Source of the DNA: Actinomycetales bacterium
GTDB taxonomy: Bacteria > Actinomycetota > Actinomycetes > Actinomycetales > Cellulomonadaceae
Length of the DNA: 14,239 nt
NCBI GenBank assembly: GCA_015655615.1
Contig: JAATES010000073.1
Coordinates: forward strand, 1-14,239
Direction: 5' to 3'
Notes under the pieces: generated by a model
The model's database searches: none
Told to the model about the DNA's origin: nothing
What the model saw: only the letters and a program-made list of their open reading frames with translations
Shown here: piece after piece, positions 1 to 7,823 of the stretch
Layout: the number at the start of each line of letters is the position of its first letter
Position numbering within the stretch: the stretch's first letter is position 1
Program-made: the position numbers and the translations under genes

Positions 1-3
1 CCA

Positions 4-52
4 TTGCCAGACACCGTCGAAGCAGGGTAGTGTCGCGGCACAGAAACGTTTC
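4..52 (+). promoter_or_regulatory. Putative promoter with LacI-type operator for the secreted protein gene
   Basis: TTGCCA (4-9) resembles a -35 box. After an 18-base spacer comes TAGTGT (28-33), a TANNNT -10 box, which predicts a start near base 40. The perfect 10-base palindrome GAAACGTTTC (43-52) sits directly over or after that start. A palindrome with a central CG is typical of LacI-family operators, and a site at +1 would repress. The leader to the start codon would be about 135 bases. A second small inverted repeat, CATCG-TAT-CGATG, lies at 128-140. The assignment is inferred from pattern and position only; no LacI gene is in the window. Confidence 0.4.
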
Positions 53-175
53 GGCGTCGGCACGCTCGGACACAGGCGTCCTGGCGGGCATGACGGGGCC
101 GGCGTGAGGTGGCGCGGTGCCGGACAGCATCGTATCGATGGAACCAATGACGGCCATCCTTGATGAGGAGTTCAC

Positions 176-3100
176 ATGCACACGACACGACGACTGATCG
201 CGGCGGGGGTCGCGCTCACCCTCGCGGGCGCGTTGATTGCTCCCCAGGCAAGTGCCGGGACCCCGTCGGCGGCCGGTCCTGGCGCGGCCACGCAGGCCAA
301 GGTGGGCGGTGTCGACGGCTTCTCGACGGCGCCCAGCCCGTCGTTCACCGGCTTCGACTGGACCGACCGGGCCGAGGCGTTCGACGCCTTTGCCTACGAC
401 TGGACCGACCGCGGCGTGTTCTCCACCATTCGCGTGGACAACACGGCGCTGAACATGCCGGACGGACAGAAGACCTACAAGATGCCCGCCTACTACGGCG
501 ACCAGCGCGTCAGCACGGCCGGGCCGAACAACGGCGACGGCTACCAGGAGGCCGTGACGCAGCTCGCCTCGGTCATCAGCGCGACCCTGGTGGGAATCGA
601 CAAGTCCGCCCAGCCGTGCAACCAGCCCCAGAACGCCGCGCAGACGTGCGACTACGTCGACATGGTGCAGACCTTCTACCGCGGGAGCACCACCGGGGTG
701 GCGGGCAACACGCCGACTCCCGGTGGCGACGGCGTACCCGGGACCCTCGACGGCTGGTACCAGTTCCTGCCGAACGTGCTGTACTCCATGATCGGCGAGC
801 AGTACCCGGACGCACAGAACATGGACACGATCCAGCGCACCATCGCGGACAAGTTCTACACGATGACCGCCAGCCTCGGTGGCGCGAACGCGAACTTCGA
901 CATGTGGGACTACGACTTCGAGACCGGGACCAAGTACCTCAAGGGAACCAGCTACCAGTCCGCCGAACTCGCCACCGCGACCGCGTTCGTGCTGCTCAAC
1001 GCCTACGAGCGCTTCGGGACCGAGAGATACCTCACCGGCGCCAAGTGGGCGATGGACTCGATCGAACGCTCCACCGACGACACCTACTACGAGATCGTCG
1101 TGCTCCTCGCTCCTTACCTGGCAGCCCGGATGAACGCGCTCTACGGCACGGACTACGACGTGTCCAAGCCCCTGCGCTGGCTCATGGACGGCTCCAAGGT
1201 CCGCAGCAACTGGGGCACGCTGGGCGCATTGAACTCACCGGTGGTCTGGGGCGGCAAAGATGTCTCGGGCCTGACGGGCAGCCTCAGCGACAAGGGACCC
1301 GGCAATGGCGACGGACGGCAGAACGGCTACGTGTTCGCCATGAACTCGTTCGCCACCACGTGGCTGGCCGCCACCGCCAAGTACGACACGAGCTACGCCA
1401 ACGCCATCGGAAAGTGGCTGCTCAACGTCAACAGCGCTTCCCGGTACTTCTTCGCCGACCAGCTCACGGCCGGCGAGCAGTGGTACGGCAGTGACTTCAT
1501 CGACGGGGTCTCGACCGGTCAGTCCGGGTCGGCAGGCGGCTGGGCCACGGACGACCGGGCCACGGCGATCGCCTACGAGTCGCTCCAGTCCCAGACGAAC
1601 AGCGGCATTCGAGCGCTGTCGGACGTGCCGGATCGCTCCTCCGGCTGGGGCGTCGGATCGGACGCACGCGGCCTGGGCATGTACGGATCGGCCTGGATCG
1701 GGTTCATGTCCGTCATCCACCCGACCAACGTGGCCAACGTGCTGCGCATCGACCTCAACAAGCTCGACACCTATGGCGAGAACGCCTATCCGACCTCCCT
1801 GGTCTACAACCCGACCACGAGCGACCAGCAGATCCAGATCCCGCTCGCGTCGGGAACGAAAGATCTGTATGACACCGTCTCGGGAACCTTCAAGGCGCGT
1901 GGTGCCAGCGGTTCGGCGACCGTGACGGTGCCCGCAGGCTCCTCGGTGGTGCTCTCGGAGGTCCCCGCCGGCGCTGCGCTCACCCGTTCCGGGATCGCGA
2001 CGGTGATCGGTGGCCACCCGGTGGCCTGGAGCGTCTCAGACCTGGGTGACGTCGCGCAGCACAAGGCGGTCACGGCCGCACCGGCGGACACCACCGTCTC
2101 CGCCGTGGCGGACGGAGACGACACGACGGCCTGGACGGCGGACCAGAGTGCAGAGCGGACGGTGGTCGTCGACACGGGCAAGGTCCGCAGCCTCGGATCA
2201 GTGACCCTGACCTGGGGAGCCAGGCACCCGACGGGGTACGTCGTGTCCACCTCCGCCGACGGGACAGCGTGGACGCCGGCGACGACCGTGGCCTCGCTGG
2301 GCGGCCGGGAGAAGGTGGCCTTCGCCGCAGTCGACGCCCGGTACGTGCGCATCCTGATCCCGCAGGACCCAGCCGGAGGCCCCTACCAGCTGCGCAGCCT
2401 TGAAGCCCGCATCGCGGACCTGGCACGTGGCGGCACGGTCACTGCCTCCGGGACTCAGAACACGCTCAACATCCCGGCGGCGCTCACGGATGGCTCGGAC
2501 GCCACCCGGTGGGAGTCGAAGACCCAGAACGACCAGTCGGCGACGATCGACCTCGGCAGCGTGCAGGACCTCAGCTCGATCCGCGTGAACTGGGAAGGCG
2601 CCTACGGCAAGGACTACAAGGTCGAGGTGTCCCCGGACAACTCGACCTGGACCACGGCCGCCACGGTGACCGGGAACTCGTCCGCCGGCGTCAAGACCCA
2701 CGCGCTCACCGGCGCCACCACGGGCCGGTACGTCCGGTGGTCGGGCACCGCACGCGGCACCAGCTACGCCTACTCGATGTGGAGCCTGGAGGTGTTCGCC
2801 AAGCCCGGCGTCACTCGAACCGGGCAGAGCTACGTGCCGTCGGGCGCGGTCACGGCAGGCGGCCTGGTGCCCGTCACCGGAGCCGGGTACACACCGGGCG
2901 AGGTCGTGACGATCTCGATCACGCCCGGTGGCGCGACCACCACCCTCACCACGGACGCCACCGGAGCCTTTGCCGCCTCCCTCGCGGCGCCCGCCGCTCC
3001 GGGTGAGTACCAGGTCGCCGTCAGCGCGACCGCCTCCGGCATCGCCAGCTCCTCGCCGCTGACGGTGAGAGCTGTGGTTTCACCACCGGTGGTCAGGAAG

Positions 3101-3667
3101 GACGTGAGGCTCTCCGTCACATCGGTGGGTGCCAAGCCGCAGGTCGGCAAGGCGCCGGTGCTCGAGGTGTCGGCGCGCGGCACCGCCGGCTGGCCCGGTG
3201 GCACGGTGCGGGTGGCGGTTCTCGGTGCCAAGGCCGTCGACGTGACGGTCCCGGCATCGGGCACGGCCCGGGTCACGCTGGCCAAGGCGACGAGCACCAG
3301 GAGCCTTCAGGTCACCGTCGGCTATGCCGGAAGCGCCACGTTCAAGCCGGCCACCGCGACGAGGACATTCACAGTCGCCAAGGCCAAGGCGACCGTCAGG
3401 GTCACAGCGAAGAAGAAGGTCAGGACCGGCAAGCGCGTGGCCGTTAAGGTCACGGTAACGGCGCCCCGGGGAGTCTCGGCCAAGGGCAAGGTGCGGGTGT
3501 ATCTCAACGGCAAGCGGGTCGCGACCGCCTCCATGAAGGCGTCCGGCACGGTGACCGTGCGGGTCACGGTGCGCAAGACCGGAACCGCCCGGCTCAAGGT
3601 CGCCTACTTCGGCAACGCCAGCCTCACCACGGCGAGCGGGAAGGCCGCCGTCCGGGCCACCCGGTAG
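176..3667 (+). CDS. Secreted multidomain protein: helical glycosidase-like domain, two discoidin domains, three Ig-like domains
   Basis: This gene encodes 1163 residues. The ATG has a strong SD, GAGGAG (165-170), five bases before it. Residues 1-28 form a Sec signal peptide (TRR, hydrophobic stretch, cleavage near ASA-G). Residues about 45-545 are rich in aromatic and acidic residues and read as helical repeats, as in alpha/alpha-toroid glycosidases and lyases. A small beta-domain (about 545-615, ending PAGSSVVLSEVPAG) follows, as in many glycoside hydrolases. Two discoidin/F5-8C modules (about 619-744 and 745-877) suggest glycan binding. An Ig-like domain (about 880-965) and two Big_3-like repeats (about 970-1065 and 1066-1163) finish it, the last two Lys/Arg-rich. 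The only cysteines I find are C148 and C158, a possible disulfide. There is no LPXTG anchor, so it is probably released or held on the wall by charge. I cannot assign a CAZy family or substrate. Confidence 0.85.
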   Translation: MHTTRRLIAAGVALTLAGALIAPQASAGTPSAAGPGAATQAKVGGVDGFSTAPSPSFTGFDWTDRAEAFDAFAYDWTDRGVFSTIRVDNTALNMPDGQKTYKMPAYYGDQRVSTAGPNNGDGYQEAVTQLASVISATLVGIDKSAQPCNQPQNAAQTCDYVDMVQTFYRGSTTGVAGNTPTPGGDGVPGTLDGWYQFLPNVLYSMIGEQYPDAQNMDTIQRTIADKFYTMTASLGGANANFDMWDYDFETGTKYLKGTSYQSAELATATAFVLLNAYERFGTERYLTGAKWAMDSIERSTDDTYYEIVVLLAPYLAARMNALYGTDYDVSKPLRWLMDGSKVRSNWGTLGALNSPVVWGGKDVSGLTGSLSDKGPGNGDGRQNGYVFAMNSFATTWLAATAKYDTSYANAIGKWLLNVNSASRYFFADQLTAGEQWYGSDFIDGVSTGQSGSAGGWATDDRATAIAYESLQSQTNSGIRALSDVPDRSSGWGVGSDARGLGMYGSAWIGFMSVIHPTNVANVLRIDLNKLDTYGENAYPTSLVYNPTTSDQQIQIPLASGTKDLYDTVSGTFKARGASGSATVTVPAGSSVVLSEVPAGAALTRSGIATVIGGHPVAWSVSDLGDVAQHKAVTAAPADTTVSAVADGDDTTAWTADQSAERTVVVDTGKVRSLGSVTLTWGARHPTGYVVSTSADGTAWTPATTVASLGGREKVAFAAVDARYVRILIPQDPAGGPYQLRSLEARIADLARGGTVTASGTQNTLNIPAALTDGSDATRWESKTQNDQSATIDLGSVQDLSSIRVNWEGAYGKDYKVEVSPDNSTWTTAATVTGNSSAGVKTHALTGATTGRYVRWSGTARGTSYAYSMWSLEVFAKPGVTRTGQSYVPSGAVTAGGLVPVTGAGYTPGEVVTISITPGGATTTLTTDATGAFAASLAAPAAPGEYQVAVSATASGIASSSPLTVRAVVSPPVVRKDVRLSVTSVGAKPQVGKAPVLEVSARGTAGWPGGTVRVAVLGAKAVDVTVPASGTARVTLAKATSTRSLQVTVGYAGSATFKPATATRTFTVAKAKATVRVTAKKKVRTGKRVAVKVTVTAPRGVSAKGKVRVYLNGKRVATASMKASGTVTVRVTVRKTGTARLKVAYFGNASLTTASGKAAVRATR

Positions 3668-3684
3668 GCCACGTCCCGGCCCGG
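3652..3684. terminator. Possible bidirectional hairpin between convergent genes
   Basis: CCGGGCC (3652-3658) and GGCCCGG (3678-3684) are perfect 7-base complements around a 19-base loop. They span the stop of the secreted protein gene and the 25-base gap before the valS stop. No T-run follows on either strand, so an intrinsic terminator is only a guess from location. Confidence 0.25.
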
Positions 3685-3692
3685 TAAGGCGA

Positions 3693-6443
3693 TCAGCCCT
3701 TCTTGCGGACCTCGGGCTCGCCTAGCTCGCTGTCCAGCACGACGATCCCGCCCTGGACCCCTGCCTCGCCCTGGCCCTCCCCGGCCTCGCTGAGCTCCAG
3801 GTCGCCCGTGGCCCGGCCGGCGCGGCGCACGTCGTCGAGCGCGGCACGTGCCGACTCGAGCAATGGCCCGGGAATGGCCAGCCGTGCTGTGAGGATCTGG
3901 GTGCGCATGGAGACCTTGGCCTCGGACTTGATCTTGCGCAGCGCGGCCAGCACGTAGCCCGCGGCCGTGAGGATCTCCGGGTCGATGCCGGAGGCGGCGG
4001 CGCGCAGCGGAGCGGACTGGGGCCACGGTGCCCGGTGGATGGATCCCTCACGCCACCAGGACCAGACCTCCTCGGTCGCGAACGGCACCACGGGCGCGAA
4101 CAGGCGCAGCAAGGTGTCGAGCGCGAGGGCTGTGGCCGTGCGTGCGGAGACGGTCCCGGGGTCGGTGTCTCCCGGTCCAGTCCCGTAGGCGCGGTCCTTG
4201 ACCAATTCGAGGTAATCGTCGCAGAACGTCCAGAAGAACGATTCCGCGATCTCCAGGGCGCGCGTGTGGTCGTAGGACTCCAGCGCCTCGGTGGCGCGGT
4301 CGACGACGCCGGCCAGCTGGGCGAGCATCGCCTGGTCCAGCCTGCGGGTCACCAGGGCGGGGTCCAATGTGATCGTGACCGGGGCGGCCTGCTCGGCATC
4401 GAAGGCCGGGGCGCCGAAGCCGAGGGCCAGCTTGGAGGCATTGAGGATCTTGATGGCCAGACGGCGGCCGATCTTCATCTGGCTGACCTCGAAGGCAGCA
4501 TCGGTGCCCAGCCGGGCCGAGGCCGCCCAGTACCGCACGGCGTCCGAGCCGTGCTCCTCCAGCAGGCCCATGGGGGTGACGACATTGCCCTTGGACTTGC
4601 TCATCTTCTTGCGATCCGGGTCGAGGATCCACCCCGAGATCGCGGCGTCCCGCCACGGCAGTGAGCCGAACTCCAGGTGCGAGCGCACCACGGTCGAGAA
4701 CAGCCAGGTGCGGATGATGTCCTGGCCCTGGGGGCGCAGATCCATCGGGAAGACCCGTGCGAACAGGTCCTCGTCGTCCAGCCAGCCGCCGGCGATCTGC
4801 GGGCTCAGTGAACTGGTCGCCCAGGTGTCCATGATGTCGGGGTCGGCCACGAAGCCCCCGGGCCTGCCACGCTGGTCCTCGGTGAAGCCGTCGGGCACCT
4901 GCGAGGCCGGGTCGATCGGGAGAGCCGACTCCTCCGGCACGATCGGGGACTCCCACTGAGGTTCGCCGTCGCCGTCGACGGGATACCAGACCGGGAACGG
5001 CACTCCGAAGAAGCGCTGCCGCGAGACCAGCCAGTCGCCGTTGAGGCCGCTGACCCAGTTCTCATAGCGGACCTTCATGAAGTCCGGGTGGAAGCCCAGC
5101 TCATCGCCGCGGGCCAGGAGCTCGGTGCGCAGGTCACGGGTGGTCCCGTCCGCCTTGGTCCACAGCCGGCCGCCGTTGCGCAGATACCACTGCCTGCTGG
5201 TGACGATCTCCAGGGGCTTGTCGCCCTTCTCGAAGAAGTTCGCCTTGCGCTGGGTGGGTGTTGGCTCGCCGTCCAGGTCGCCTGCGGCGCGCAACGCGTC
5301 GACCACGACCGTTCGAGCGGAGAACGTCGTCTTGCCCTGCATCTCCTCGAAGATCGACCGGGCCCGGTCGGAGACGATCCACTCCGGAGTCTCCGCCACG
5401 ATGCGGCCGTCCCGGCGGATGATCGACCGGGTGGGCAGCTGCAGCTCGCGCCACCAGGTGACGTCGGTGAGGTCCCCGAAGGTGCAGCACATCGCGATTC
5501 CGGCGCCCTTGTCACGCTCGGCGGCCGGGTGGGCGAGGACGGGGACCTCGACGTCGAACAGCGGCGAGCGCACGGTGGTGCCGAACAGGCCCTGGTAGCG
5601 CTCGTCATCGGGGTGGGCGATCAGGGCGACGCACGCGGCCAGCAACTCGGGGCGGGTGGTCTCGATGTGGACGGGGTCGCCGCCCTCGGGCCGGTGGAAC
5701 GCGACCCGGTGATAGTGGCCGGGGTAGTCCCTGGCCTCCAGCTCCGCCTGGGCCACCGCCGTCTGGAAGGTGACGTCCCACAGCCCGGGGGCCTCGGCCT
5801 GATAGGCCTCGCCGCGCGCCAGGTTGCGCAGGAAGGCCGCCTGGGCCACCCTCTGGGCCCGCCGCCCGATGGTCTGGTAGTGGTGGCTCCAGTCGACGGA
5901 CAGCCCGAGGCGACGCCAGAGCGCTTCGAAGTGCTTCTCATCCTCGGCGGTCAGTCGTTCGCACAGCTCCACGAAGTTGCGCCGCGAGATCGGCTGCTGG
6001 TCGGCCGCCTTGACGCTCTTGCCCTCGGCGCCCTGCAGGGGAGGCTCATATCCCTCGACATAGGGCAGGGAGGGGTCGCAGCGGACGCCGAAGTAGTTCT
6101 GCACGCGGCGCTCGGTCGGCAGCCCGTTGTCGTCCCAGCCCATCGGGTAGAACACGGACTTGCCGCGCATCCGCTGGAACCGGGCCACGACATCGGTGTG
6201 GGTGTAGCTGAACACATGCCCGACATGCAGCGATCCCGAGACGGTCGGCGGCGGGGTGTCGATCGAGTAGACCTGCTCCCGGCCCGCCGTCCGGTCGAAG
6301 GCGTAGGTGCCCTGGGCCGACCATTTGGCATCGTAGGTGGCTTCCAGCCCGTCCGTCGTGACGCGATCCGGTAAGCCGGTGACGACCACCGTCAGGGCGG
6401 GTGCGGGCGCGGCGGAGTCAGGCTGTGCGGGGGAGGTGCTCAT
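3693..6443 (-). CDS. valS: Valine--tRNA ligase, archaeal-like type 2
   Basis: This class I synthetase charges tRNA-Val with valine in the cytoplasm and edits mischarged threonine. From the ATG at 6443 it has 916 residues. The HIGH motif is HVGH (73-76), following PPPTVSGSL, and KMSKS is at 613-617. The signature MDTWATSSLSPQI near residue 537 is the type 2 form; bacterial type 1 enzymes have a DTWFSSAL-like sequence there. Where zinc-binding cysteines are expected it reads WDVTFQTAVAQAELE, so that finger is lost. There is no type 1 C-terminal coiled-coil arm; the end is a Gly/Glu-rich tail after the anticodon-binding domain. An in-frame GTG at 6488 would add 15 residues, but it has no SD and lies in the 19-bp duplication, whereas GGAAGA precedes the ATG at 6443. 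It lies 60 bases downstream of proC, probably co-transcribed. Confidence 0.95.
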   Translation of the reverse strand: MSTSPAQPDSAAPAPALTVVVTGLPDRVTTDGLEATYDAKWSAQGTYAFDRTAGREQVYSIDTPPPTVSGSLHVGHVFSYTHTDVVARFQRMRGKSVFYPMGWDDNGLPTERRVQNYFGVRCDPSLPYVEGYEPPLQGAEGKSVKAADQQPISRRNFVELCERLTAEDEKHFEALWRRLGLSVDWSHHYQTIGRRAQRVAQAAFLRNLARGEAYQAEAPGLWDVTFQTAVAQAELEARDYPGHYHRVAFHRPEGGDPVHIETTRPELLAACVALIAHPDDERYQGLFGTTVRSPLFDVEVPVLAHPAAERDKGAGIAMCCTFGDLTDVTWWRELQLPTRSIIRRDGRIVAETPEWIVSDRARSIFEEMQGKTTFSARTVVVDALRAAGDLDGEPTPTQRKANFFEKGDKPLEIVTSRQWYLRNGGRLWTKADGTTRDLRTELLARGDELGFHPDFMKVRYENWVSGLNGDWLVSRQRFFGVPFPVWYPVDGDGEPQWESPIVPEESALPIDPASQVPDGFTEDQRGRPGGFVADPDIMDTWATSSLSPQIAGGWLDDEDLFARVFPMDLRPQGQDIIRTWLFSTVVRSHLEFGSLPWRDAAISGWILDPDRKKMSKSKGNVVTPMGLLEEHGSDAVRYWAASARLGTDAAFEVSQMKIGRRLAIKILNASKLALGFGAPAFDAEQAAPVTITLDPALVTRRLDQAMLAQLAGVVDRATEALESYDHTRALEIAESFFWTFCDDYLELVKDRAYGTGPGDTDPGTVSARTATALALDTLLRLFAPVVPFATEEVWSWWREGSIHRAPWPQSAPLRAAASGIDPEILTAAGYVLAALRKIKSEAKVSMRTQILTARLAIPGPLLESARAALDDVRRAGRATGDLELSEAGEGQGEAGVQGGIVVLDSELGEPEVRKKG

Positions 6444-6485
6444 GGGTGTTGATTCTTCCACAGGCAGGGGTGCCGCCTGCGACGT

Positions 6486-6523
6486 CACGCACCGAGTTCG
6501 CGGTCACGCACCGAGTTCGCGGT
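6486..6523. repeat. 19-bp tandem duplication at the proC stop codon
   Basis: The unit CACGCACCGAGTTCGCGGT occurs twice head to tail (6486-6504 and 6505-6523), followed by CAC. The right copy encodes the last residues of ProC and its stop; the left copy lies in the proC-valS gap and supplies the unused GTG in the valS frame. The copies are identical, which suggests a recent slippage or a polymorphic locus. Confidence 0.9.
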
Positions 6524-7313
6524 CACGGGCGATGGTCGCCCGGACGCCGTCAACCACCGTCCCCAGGAATGCGCGGTTTTCCAGGGCCAGCAGCCCGGCG
6601 ACCGTGGTCCCCCCGGGGGAGCTCACGGTGTCGACCAGGGCCCACGGGTGATCCCCGGTCTCCAGGAGCAGCCGGGCGCTGCCCAGCACGGCCTGCGCGG
6701 CCACGCGGGTGGCGACGGCCTTGGTCATGCCGGCCTCCACGGCGGCCCGGGCCAGCGCGTCGATGTAGACGAACGTGAAGGCAGGGGACGAGCCCGCTAT
6801 CGCGGTGAAGGCGGAGAAGAGCTTCTCATCGAGCTCCACGACGTCGCCGACCGCCTCGAAGAGCCGGATCGCCACGGCTCGCTGGTCCGGCGAGACGGCG
6901 GCATTGGCCGTGAGCGCGGTGATGGCTGCCCCGACGGTGGCATTGACATTCGGCATGACCCGCACGATGGCGGTCCCGGCTCCGGCCTGTTCCTCCAGGC
7001 GGGCCACGGTCCATCCGGCGGCGATGGAGACCAGCAGCGAGCCGCGCGACCGCAGGTCCTGCCCGAGGGGTGCCAGGGCCTGCGCCACCACGTTCGGCTT
7101 GACCGCGAGGACGACGATGTCGCTTGCCGCCACGAGCGCCTGCGCGTCCCGGGCGACGCGCGCACCTCCGACCTCGTCCGCGAGGGCTTGCGCCTTGGCA
7201 GGTGTCAGGTCGAACAGCACGACGTCCTTCGCTTCCGCGAAGCCCCGTGCGGTGATGCCGCGAGCGATCGCACCTGCCATGTTGCCGGTTCCGATGAACC
7301 CCACTGTCGTCAT
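6504..7313 (-). CDS. proC: Pyrroline-5-carboxylate reductase
   Basis: This enzyme reduces 1-pyrroline-5-carboxylate to L-proline with NAD(P)H, the last step of proline synthesis, in the cytosol. It has 269 residues, normal for the family. The N-terminal Rossmann motif GFIGTGNMAGAIA is at residues 5-17. The C-terminal oligomerisation and substrate region contains SSPAFTFVYIDALARAAVEAGM and SPGGTTVAGLLALE, both family hallmarks. The ATG at 7313 is the natural start because the glycine motif follows at once. There is no good SD; TAGCCT lies six bases upstream of the ATG, suggesting a leaderless mRNA. The 3' end overlaps the 19-bp duplication without altering the protein. It is followed by valS on the same strand and is divergent from ileS. 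Confidence 0.95.
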   Translation of the reverse strand: MTTVGFIGTGNMAGAIARGITARGFAEAKDVVLFDLTPAKAQALADEVGGARVARDAQALVAASDIVVLAVKPNVVAQALAPLGQDLRSRGSLLVSIAAGWTVARLEEQAGAGTAIVRVMPNVNATVGAAITALTANAAVSPDQRAVAIRLFEAVGDVVELDEKLFSAFTAIAGSSPAFTFVYIDALARAAVEAGMTKAVATRVAAQAVLGSARLLLETGDHPWALVDTVSSPGGTTVAGLLALENRAFLGTVVDGVRATIARDRELGA

Positions 7314-7319
7314 GGCTTC

Positions 7320-7325
7320 AGGCTA
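7320..7325 (-). promoter_or_regulatory. Putative leaderless -10 box of proC
   Basis: On the minus strand TAGCCT (TANNNT) is followed by six bases, GAAGCC, and then the proC ATG. This puts the predicted transcription start at the A of the start codon, the usual spacing for leaderless actinobacterial genes. No clear -35 was seen. Confidence 0.4.
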
Positions 7326-7810
7326 TCGCGACGGCCCGAGACAGCCGGTGACCAGATGGTGAGATGGGCCGCAGTTCCAGTTGAGCCCGGCTGACGGCAC
7401 TGCCAGCATGGGTGGCATGCATTCCACCGCGCACTGTGAGGCCGTCGTCGACGACGTCGCCTCGGTACGCGGCGCAGGTGCTCCCTCCTGCTGTTGTTGA
7501 TGAGGATCCCGGACGCAGCCCGTCCCTTCCCGCGTCCTGTCAGGACGTCCCGCCTGTCAAGGCCACACCTCACCCACGACCTCCCCCAGAGAGCCTCTGA
7601 TGACCGCTATCGCCACTTCGGCCGTCCGCCACCGTCCACAACCATCTGAACTCATCAACCGGCTGACCTGGGCGCGGCGCGCGGTGGTGTCGGTGGAGAC
7701 CCTTGTCACTCGCGATATCGAGGCGTTCTCGCACCGATTCGCGTCGCCAGTGCCCGGACCCTCCCAAGCGTCTCCGGGCTCCGGAGTGCAGGTCGCATCC
7801 GGCACCGCGC
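7326..7810. other. Divergent spacer without a convincing gene
   Basis: This is the region between proC and the ileS promoter. Reading frames on both strands are short, Pro/Arg/Ser-rich and unlike known families. It is less consistently GC-biased than the flanking genes. It holds a 15-bp palindrome (7533-7547) and one marginal small ORF (7600-7818), listed separately. I see no tRNA or rRNA. Confidence 0.6.
7533..7547. repeat. 15-bp palindrome, possible operator
   Basis: CGTCCTG-T-CAGGACG is a perfect 7-base inverted repeat around one base. The half-motif CCTGTCA (7536-7542) recurs at 7553-7559, 17 bases further on. A transcription factor site is conceivable; the target gene and factor are unknown. 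Confidence 0.35.
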
Positions 7811-7818
7811 TACGATAG
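7600..7818 (+). CDS. Marginal small ORF, hypothetical protein
   Basis: This frame gives 72 residues (MTAIATSAVRHRPQ...). The centre, roughly residues 18-47 (LINRLTWARRAVVSVETLV...), has G/C-rich third positions and could form a helix, but both ends are composition-neutral and Pro/Ser-rich. The SD is weak. Its ATG overlaps the stop of another short frame (TGATG, 7598-7602), and its stop lies inside the proposed ileS -10 box. I recognise no family. It may be spurious or a remnant. Confidence 0.2.
   Translation: MTAIATSAVRHRPQPSELINRLTWARRAVVSVETLVTRDIEAFSHRFASPVPGPSQASPGSGVQVASGTALR
7811..7816 (+). promoter_or_regulatory. Putative -10 box of the ileS leader
   Basis: TACGAT (TANNNT) predicts a transcription start near 7823-7824. 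That is only about 12 bases before the first helix of the T-box leader, as expected when stem I opens the transcript. No good -35 was seen. Confidence 0.45.
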
Positions 7819-7823
7819 GTGCC

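Noticed and set aside
160..1494. 444-codon plus-strand frame overlapping the secreted protein
   Set aside because: Arg-rich translation in a shifted frame; the 176-3667 frame has the signal peptide, an SD and recognisable domains.
1235..2017. 260-codon minus-strand frame inside the secreted protein gene
   Set aside because: Codon-bias shadow, no recognisable domains.
3300..3660. Lys/Ala/Val-rich tail as a histone-like or DNA-binding protein
   Set aside because: It is in frame with a secreted protein and has the strand pattern of Big_3-type Ig repeats.
6444..6488. GTG start 15 codons upstream for ValRS
   Set aside because: No SD, it derives from the tandem duplication, and the ATG at 6443 has GGAAGA before it.
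7412..7600. 62-codon plus-strand frame in the spacer
   Set aside because: Pro/Ser-rich translation, GTG start without SD, no family resemblance.
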